From the NCBI RefSeq assembly GCF_026745355.1, contig NC_079205.1, positions 62,544,915-62,608,914 of the forward strand: a stretch of 64,000 nt of DNA. Direction: 5' to 3'. This DNA comes from Beta vulgaris subsp. vulgaris (Eukaryota > Streptophyta > Magnoliopsida > Caryophyllales > Amaranthaceae). Below the pieces are notes generated by a model. That model worked only from the letters and a program-made list of their open reading frames with translations, was not told where the DNA came from and did no database searches. The position numbers and the translations under genes are program-made. This document shows, piece after piece, positions 56,711-64,000 of this stretch. The number at the start of each line of letters is the position of its first letter. Position 1 is the first letter of the stretch.

Positions 56711-59076
56711 TGTAACACCCCCAAATTTCTCTCTTTTGGAAAACTCATTTTAATATAAAACTCCTTGAGAAACTTGAGAGTATTACTGCCACGTGATAAC
56801 GTTAAAGGCTTTAATACTAACTACTAACTGAACTTTAAACTAATGCAGCGGAATAACTGAACTAACTTCTCTTTATTAATACTAGCCTTCATATGCACGC
56901 GATGCGTGCGTTAATTTCAAAATTTGTTATTCTATTAGATACTCTATTCGTACTTTATTTATGATTAAATTTAATGTGAAAAATTCAATAGTTGAATGAA
57001 TTTAGATATATTAATTCCTAATGTAAAAAAATAAAAAGGTTGTGAGTGATTGTTAACATTAATTTTTTGTGAATGAATATTGAACCGAAAGAACAAAAAT
57101 AATGAGTTGGTTTAACTGAATTAAAGAGTATCAAAGGTAGTGAATGTTCAGACTTTTCATGTGCACGTTATGTATGCCATCTTTTTTATAAGGTATAAAT
57201 ATTTTGTCCATTTAATTTTTGATTGAAGTATTTGATGCATATACCATTTTAAACTTGTTTTAAATGGCAAGTTGGAATGAATTATTAAATGATTTGCTTT
57301 TGTAATTTTTTATTCCATTAATTAGATCATTAAGGGTATTTAGTCACTTCAAAAGAGGAACCACACCTCCTCCCTTGGCTTATGTAATAGAGATAAACTT
57401 TATTGTACAACTATATAACAATGGAAATAAAGAAAATAAATAACAACTCCTTGACTAATTAGATTCCGCACTAGCTCCCCCATATGAAGTATGCATCAAT
57501 CAACCTGTAAATTCTGCTCACAAAAGGGTCATCACAGGGACAATGCCATAAAACAAACAAAACAAAAGCGTGTCAGTAAAAATACTGATACATGTATATG
57601 CGGAATATTAAACACTTTATTTAATTAAACTTTTGAATATTTAATTTCAAAAAACCTTTCTTGGATACTTGATAATACTTATAAATATAAAGTATATAAC
57701 CTTGATAAAAATCCTTTTTCCTTGCCTAGGTACCTTGCCTAAAGTGTGCACACCCCCCAAGTTAGTATTCTTACTGAGTCTATTACGAGGGGAACTACCT
57801 TGTCACATGACTTATACAAAAGTACATGGGTAAATAATATAATAGCTACCGTTCTTGTTAATAAATAACAAGCCGTGGCCTCTTATAATTGTAATCATAA
57901 AAGATCATATCTAAAAAAATCCTTCGGAAATAATCCTCCTTTAAAAAGAATAACAATTCTTAAAACTTAGCCATATAAAGGCATAAATGAAATCATCTTG
58001 GAAAATTGTAATGATACATTAGATAATAAATTTTGTATTAATAACAAATAACACCACAAAGAAAAAAACAAAAATTGACTAATCATGCGTGGGTGTTGAC
58101 AATCCTTAGCTTGGAGAAACAAACTGACGCAATGTTGCAACTAAGGTCCAATTGTAGACTATGAAATCTCATATTAAACGTGATTTACTAATAAATTTAA
58201 AATCATACTATCAACTCATTGTAAGCTACTAATGATCATACAAAAACTCAAGAATTCATAATAACTCGTAACGTTTAAAAATCAACTTCATAAAACAGAT
58301 GTTTCAATTCAGAAAAACAAGTCTAAACATTATACTACCTATGTAAATAACATTTAAGATCTACGTATACACGCACCTTGAATAATTATAACTATCAGGG
58401 AGAAGAGAAAAGGTAGGCTAAGAGGGAGTGAGAGTTTAAACTTGAGAAAAGAGATTTATTTCTCAAATTTGGTGTTTAGAATATGATGGGTAGAGACCCT
58501 TATTTATACTAGTTGGGTAAATAGGATAAGAATAGGAATAGGAACTAAAAGATAGATTTTTGAGAAAAGATAATTACTTTAGCTAGAATAAATTATCTTT
58601 TATGATATATGCTAGATAGAGGAATATTCACAAGATAAATAGTCTAGATGCTTAATTAACCAAAAGATAAAAGAAACAAAGTAACTAAAAGATAATAAAA
58701 CAAATTTAACCAAAAGATAACAACAACCACAATAACCAATTTGGATGCAACTCACTGACGTGAGTTTGCACCGAATTTGGTTAGTTGAGATTTTTTTATT
58801 TTTTATTTTTCTTTTAATAAACCTTTTTGTAATTCTTTTTGAAATGATTTTTAAAGTATTTTTAGTTTATTTTGAACAAACTACTTGAATATAAAATTTA
58901 GGAAGGTTAGGCCCAAAATTCATTTGGGCTAAAATTTATTTTAAATACCCAAAACTTTTCTTATAAAAGCCTTTCTAATAAATAATAAGCCTTTTTAGTA
59001 AATAAAACCTTTTTCAAAAACTAAAAATTTTATAAAAATATAAATATTAACTTACTAAAAAATACGGAGTATTACA
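56711..59076 (-). repeat. LARD 5' LTR, complete, with embedded Helitron
   Basis: 2,366 bp, of which about 510 are the Helitron. The outer ends are TGTAA and TTACA. It differs from the other LTR mostly by single-base losses. Confidence 0.87.
56882..57393 (-). mobile_element. Helitron inside the LARD LTR
   Basis: Minus strand TCTCTATTACATAAGCC at 57,393 to CTAG at 56,882, with the hairpin GCACGCATCGCGTGC. The host reads TTAATA|TAAACTTT, again A|T. 512 bp, the same family as 39,421-39,937. Confidence 0.92.
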
Positions 59077-59720
59077 GATGGTTTAATGCTTTGCAAATTA
59101 TATCTTACGTGAACGTACCTAAATTTAAGAAAGGTATGACGATACATATATTACAAGCGCACCACACGTCATATGTGTGTCTCAAACTCTCAACTCAAGT
59201 TATGTAGATCAGCGAGCAGGGGGCTGCGTGAATGCAGGGGGGCTGGGCTGTGAGAACAACGAGCAGGGGGGTTGCGTCGCAGTCGTGATCTGCGCCGGCG
59301 GAGGCAACGACGAGGCGGAGGTCGACGTCGGCGGCAGCTGCGTGGATGCAGTGTTTGAAGCGGAAGCATGGGTGTAATACCATGTACAAATGTGGAGAAT
59401 AAATGTGTTAACCTAATATGGTTAACCTGACATTCAATATAGATAAGGTTTACAATACATGCCTATGACTAGTAAAAGACTATTATATCCTTTTACATAC
59501 AATGTTATCTAATACCAAGCCAACAATACAATTTGGTAAATTCTTATAGACCGGAGAAGAATATGAAGACTACACCATAATGCTCTAGAATAAGACAAAG
59601 AATGGTGGACATCACAAAGAGATTAAAACAGACTAAACATCTCACACAATTAATTTCCGAGTACTTGTACATCATCAAATATTTATACTTTCAATACACA
59701 ATAGAAGGTTATTTTTGAGG
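59077..59720 (-). mobile_element. Start of block D: spacer and LTR-retrotransposon remnant
   Basis: Begins GATGGTTTAATGC, matching 6,308, 26,514 and 42,681, directly after the LARD end. GC-rich leader, primer-like TGGTATTACACCC and LTR end as in the other blocks. Confidence 0.5.
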
Positions 59721-59886
59721 CGCATGTTATGCATTGAGTATAGGGAATAGGTAATATAGGTAGTACATTTTTTAAGTTATAAAAGTTATCGTAAACTCGT
59801 ATTCGATAAAAAAACTTAAGATGCACTAAAGAATAATCATATGTTGGTATTTTAATTTACAACTATAGTGTGTCTATGCTCATATG
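59721..59886. other. AT-rich block spacer, no gene
   Basis: Matches the other blocks; nothing recognised. Confidence 0.5.
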
Positions 59887-60063
59887 ATAATAGTCACATT
59901 TAAACTCATTAAATTCAATCGATAATAGTGAAATTTAAACTCCTTCAGTCGATAATAGTCACATCTAAACTCGTTCATTCGATAATAGTCACATTTAAAC
60001 TCGTTAATTCGATAATAGTGACATCCAAACCCGTTCATTCGGTAGTAGTCACTTTTAAATTGA
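59887..60063. repeat. 30-bp minisatellite, about 6 units (block D)
   Basis: Same array as at 8,379-8,553. Confidence 0.85.
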
Positions 60064-60371
60064 TATAGAAGAATTGTGATAAATGAAAAAAAAACATACA
60101 AAAGGTTATTTATAAGCATTAGATAAAATATATAATACCATTGAATGTTGGTTGAATATTTTTGTATTAGTCTAGCTAAATAATCCATACATATATAACA
60201 TATATAAAGTGAATATCATAGTCATGTATTTCACGACTTAACATACCTTATTTCGTTTACGGCTTATTATTGGAATAAAGTGAATAAAGTAATGTAGTAA
60301 TATTTATGCGATTATTTTTTATATTTATTTATTTATCTATCTTATTATAAATGTTCAAAATAAGTAAGAAC

Positions 60372-60374
<3 letters not shown>
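60064..60374. other. AT-rich block spacer, no gene
   Basis: Matches 8,554-8,860 in block A; no gene or transposon recognised. Confidence 0.5.

Positions 60375-60406
<32 letters not shown>
60375..60406. repeat. (AT)16 microsatellite
   Basis: Expanded here; only a few AT units stand at this place in blocks A, B and C. Confidence 0.95.
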
Positions 60407-60409
<3 letters not shown>

Positions 60410-60509
60410 TGAATGATGTTCTAATATGATTCAATTAATGATGGATACAATTTCACCCCATTCTGATATGAGTTATGATAGGAAATTGTATGGTTGTTAC
60501 GGATATGCA

Positions 60510-60970
60510 TTAGTTACCTTTACAACGACATGAAACACTTCCTATCAACTAATTGTTACGTATTAGAAACTAATTGTTACTTGTTAGCAACTAATTGTTA
60601 CTTATTACCAAGGATGTCTTGGCCTAGTGGTTAAGATTGAGGTACTGTGAACGATAGGTCACAGGTTCGAATCCCTCCTCCCATTCTTTGTAATTTGTAC
60701 CGCCTTCGTGGCTCATATGGATCAAAAGATAAAATTGTTACTTATTAGCTACTAATTGTTACATGTTAGCTACTAATTGTTACTTATTAACTACTAATTG
60801 TTACGTATTAGCAACTAATTATTACTTGTTAGCTACTAATTGTTATGTATTAGCAACTAACCTTTACTTGTTAGCTACTAATTGTTACTTATTAGCAACT
60901 AATTGTTACTTGTTAGCTACTAATTCTTACTTATTAGCTACAAATTGTTACTTATTAGTAATTAATTGTT
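60510..60970. repeat. 21-bp tandem repeats (block D)
   Basis: Long array of TTACTTGTTAGCTACTAATTG type units on both sides of the SINE, similar in length to block B. Confidence 0.8.
60608..60732 (+). mobile_element. tRNA-derived SINE (block D)
   Basis: Full-length, with A-box-like TGGCCTAGTGG and B box GGTTCGAATC, flanked by AATTGTTACTTATTA. Confidence 0.85.
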
Positions 60971-61547
60971 AATTCTTATTTTATATGAGTTTAATATGAG
61001 TGATATGAGTTAAAATACTTAAGGTGTTACTTATTAGTTACCTTAAATCACAATATTATCATATCACAAGTTGATGGAATCATATCAAAAAGTTGTTGAA
61101 TTTTGTCACAAATTGAGTGAATCATATCTTATATTTAGTGAATCATATTACAAATTGAGGGATTCTATTTTTTCAAAAAATATTTAGTGAACTACAAGTT
61201 TACTAAATGTATCATATCAATATCAAGTTCAGCTCAGTTCTGTTAATTTCAGTTTAGTTTATTTTTTTTTTGAAAGCAGTTTAGTTTACTTTTTTTTTTT
61301 AAAGCAGTTTAGTTTACTTTAGTTTAATTTAGTTCAGTTTCAATTTCTCTCAATCCAAAAAACGGAATATATATATCTAAATATTACGAACTTACTTTTT
61401 TTTGACAAGAAACTAAACTAAAACATAGTGAATTACTATGATTATTATGAATTATTTAACAATTACAAAGAAATAACAAAAAAAAGAAAGAAAGAAAAGA
61501 AGGCAAATTTCCTTAAGTTTCCACGGCAAACCCAACACCACCACCGC
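60971..61547. other. Block spacer, no gene
   Basis: Same as 31,896-32,462 in block B, including the extra GAAAGCAGTTTAG copies. Confidence 0.5.
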
Positions 61548-62092
61548 TAGAGGTGAAAGTTATTCGGATAAAATCCAAAATCCAATCCGAATTAGTAATT
61601 CGGATCGGATTCGAACTATGTTCGGATTGGATTCGAATTGAGATTTTTTGAAAAAATGAATTTTCGGATCGGATTGGATTGAGGGTAATTGGATCCAAAA
61701 ATCCAATATAACCGAATAGTAATACGCCTTGTATTATGTATCTGGATTGGGCTTAAGTGCTTAACTGATTTTTTATTATAAAAAAATACTCCGTAGCCCA
61801 ATACACATAGCACTTCAATCCTTCCCCTAAAACACTAACTGCACTTAATTCCTCATTTCCTAGATCTACTAGGCTGTTGTTGTGCTTAATTTATTTCATC
61901 GAAAAACTAGAGTTTTAAAAAAATCGGATTTTCGGATCGGATCCAATCTAGGGTATGAAATTTCGGATTGGATTGGATCGGATTCAAACCCTAATTGGTT
62001 TGGATTCGGATCGAAAAATTGAAATCCAAATTTTATTCGGATCGGATTGAATTAGGCCCTAATCCAAACCGCACACCGAACTTTCAGCCCTA
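61548..62092. mobile_element. Non-autonomous hAT element upstream of the F-box gene (block D)
   Basis: The ends are TAGAGGTGAAAGTT and the inverse (GAACTTTCAGCCCTA), with an exact 8-bp duplication ACCACCGC at 61,540-61,547 and 62,093-62,100. Block A has a single ACCCACCGCCCATC there. Same insertion as 32,463-33,003, so B and D share an ancestor after splitting from A. Confidence 0.92.
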
Positions 62093-62704
62093 ACCACCGC
62101 CCATCATCTTCTTCTCTCCTTTCTTCTACAATAAGCTTGGAGCCATTGTTGCCCATAACCTAAACTTTATAAACCTATCAGCTTCCCTCACTCATAAGTC
62201 ATAGTCTTCGGCTTCCCCTCAATCCCTAGAATTTTCGAGTTTACAAGGAAATTGCCATCTCTCTCTCTGCAAATTACAGATCACAGATTACAAATTATTA
62301 CAGATTAGAGATTATAGATTACGGGTTCATTCATATTCATCCACTCAAATTTACCTTTCGAAGAAAGAAATTGAAGAATTTCCTGGACAATTCCATTAAA
62401 TCCAAGGTTTATTTAAGCTAATTACACAGTTATGCTTTAATATTTTAATATTTTCTGTAACTATTTGGATACGAATTCAACAAAATCCATACTTTAGGCT
62501 GTTTATATGGTTGAAGTAATAAAGCTGAGGTTTTAGATTGATTTCTTAGGGTAAAATTCAATAAAGTTTGCAACTTTTAATCTATTTAGCAAATTGTGTG
62601 TTTCTTTGCTTGTAGATATTTATTACTTGAGTAATTATCTACATTAATTTGCCGAATTGTGGAAGCTTGTTTAGTTCTGTTTTGCCAATCATAAGTTTTC
62701 ACAT
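62093..62704 (+). other. 5' UTR region of the F-box gene (block D)
   Basis: As in block B, with the same extra 90 bases and the likely 5' UTR intron. Confidence 0.5.
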
Positions 62705-64000
62705 ATGGATTGTCTGAATAAACAAGAAAGATGGATGTCCAAATGTAAGGCTATTAGTCGTAGTAAATTGCCTGAGCTACCAGATGAAATTTGGATTCAG
62801 ATTATGTTGAAACTGCCTATTAAGCCTCTTCATATATGCAAATGTGTATCCAAGACTGGCACTCTCATGTCTTGCACATTTTCGACACCCAGAAGGGATT
62901 AGAGCTTCCTCCTTGTGGCATTTTATTCCACATTATGCGTGTTCCTGGTGGTTTTGGTTATGATAATGAGAATGATGTAAAGCAGAGTTCGAACTGGGTT
63001 ATTTATCCCTTGGTGACTACAAGATTACAAAGTGGTCCAAGGATGATCAAACTGGAAGTGCTACCCTAGAGATGACTGACCATCAAAATACCCATGGAGA
63101 TTATCATAATGGTAATACTAGTGGATTGTTGCTGGGTAACTTAACTATAAAATTTGGCGGCTGGATCTCAAATGCCAAAAAATACAGGTTATGGAACATG
63201 CACCGTGGCTTGATGCTTAGCATCGTCGATTCTCATACTTATCATGTATACAATCCTGCCACCAATGAAGTTTTTGTCCTACCTAAGTCTCCTTCTCAAC
63301 TTTCCAGATATCAACCCACTGAGCTAGCAACCATCATTAATTTTTCAGATTGTCTCTTTTCTACTGAATGTAATTTCAGTGTCATTATTTTTCCAAGGAC
63401 ACAAGAACAGGAAAAGCATGGTATTGGTTGAGATTTATTCTTCTAACAAGCATCAATGGTCTGCGTCAGAGTTCCCCTTGAAAAGGAAGTCTATTTAGAA
63501 AGATGGAATGTGTCTGGTGCTGTGTTTCTGGATAGCACCTTATATTTCATGACGAACAAGAGACATGTTGTGGCAGTTCAATTCCATTCGAGGGACGAAG
63601 TAAGCCTTACTCTATACGCCTGCCTTCTTGTATCAAAAGGGGCTTTGTTGAATCACAATTGGATGTCTCTCAAGGATGTCTTTATCTTTCCAACCGTAAG
63701 TTTCCGAACCTATGGATTTGGAAACACGATGGAAGATCAACAGATTCTGATCCTTGGATCCCGCAGCTTATATTCAAGAAATCGGGTACTTCTGTATGCC
63801 AACCACTTGTTGAGAAATTTTTTCGTCAAGTTGCGAGAGAACATATTTCTCCATATATCATAATCATCCATCCTGAGGAACCGGTTGTTTTCATTGACGT
63901 GGAATCATCCATCTTTGCATTCCATCTTTTTAATGGTACTGTTGAGAAGATTGCTGAGCGTTCTAAGGAAGATATTCATTTGGTGGGTACTGCCTTCATA
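62705..64000 (+). pseudogene. F-box protein gene, frameshifted, cut by window end (block D)
   Basis: The start ATG and F-box (LPELPDEIWIQIMLKLPIKP) are open, but two bases are lost at AAGACTGGCACTC near 62,854, inside the F-box's CVSKTWHSHV part. Further shifts are near 62,985, 63,385 and 63,607. The YNPATNEVFVLP region (about 63,245) and the later part are recognisable up to VGTAFI at the window edge. At 63,472 it keeps the C that block B lacks, so different copies are broken at different places. Confidence 0.83.

Larger units (their letters stand above)
51591..59076 (-). mobile_element. Large non-coding LTR retrotransposon (LARD-like), minus strand
   Basis: The right LTR (56,711-59,076) is the 5' LTR on the minus strand, TGTAATACTCCG...GGGGGTGTTACA, followed by primer site TGGTATCAG (about 56,700-56,708). 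The left LTR (51,591-53,777) is the 3' LTR, preceded by polypurine AAGGGGGTAGT. The 2.9-kb interior has no gag or pol. Long LTRs, a non-coding interior and intact priming sites fit a LARD moved by another element's enzymes. The left LTR is cut at its far end, so no target duplication can be checked. Confidence 0.85.

Overview
This is plant nuclear DNA, most likely from a eudicot. It is AT-rich, the genes are split by introns with plant-type GT..AG borders, and almost every plant transposon class is present (Copia and gypsy-type LTR elements, LINE, SINE, hAT, CACTA, Stowaway, Tourist, MULE, Helitron). Nothing bacterial or viral is seen. The species cannot be fixed from the sequence; the frequent TACTCCGTA motif would fit Caryophyllales, but this is only an impression. 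A 1,000-base N gap lies at 6,648-7,647.

The backbone is one gene module repeated about four times in direct orientation: a homeodomain gene, a repeat-rich spacer, an F-box gene, then a xanthine dehydrogenase (XDH) fragment. Block A (1-17,244) has all parts and the only homeodomain copy whose visible exons are open. Block B (25,880-36,720) has only the 3' end of the homeodomain gene, then spacer, F-box gene and XDH fragment. Block C (36,740-44,785) has a frameshifted homeodomain gene, spacer and XDH fragment, with the F-box gene deleted. Block D (59,077-64,000) has spacer and an F-box gene cut by the window end. Between A and B (17,245-25,880) lies a single-copy region with a minus-strand gene for an RNA polymerase III subunit of the RPC7/RPC31 type (exons at 18,617-21,831, promoter near 24,080).

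Because the blocks are paralogous, one block often supplies the empty site for a transposon found in another. This proves insertions in the sequence itself: Stowaway (4,581-6,067) with a nested hAT (4,700-5,825); a hAT holding the gap (6,395-7,685); CACTA (8,971-10,332); Tourist/PIF (11,013-11,856); a Helitron nest (27,820-31,368); a hAT shared by B and D (32,463 and 61,548); a Helitron in a homeodomain intron (39,421-39,937); and a MULE-like element (41,731-42,272).

Between C and D are a degenerate Copia element (44,786-50,780) with XDH on one side and a lysine-ketoglutarate reductase/saccharopine dehydrogenase (LKR/SDH) fragment on the other, a palindromic minisatellite, and a minus-strand non-coding LTR retrotransposon (51,591-59,076) whose two LTRs carry the same Helitron. 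Many differences between copies are single-base indels, so some broken frames may be assembly errors rather than true pseudogenes.

The genes do not form a pathway. The window is best read as a decaying local duplication cluster next to one probable housekeeping gene.
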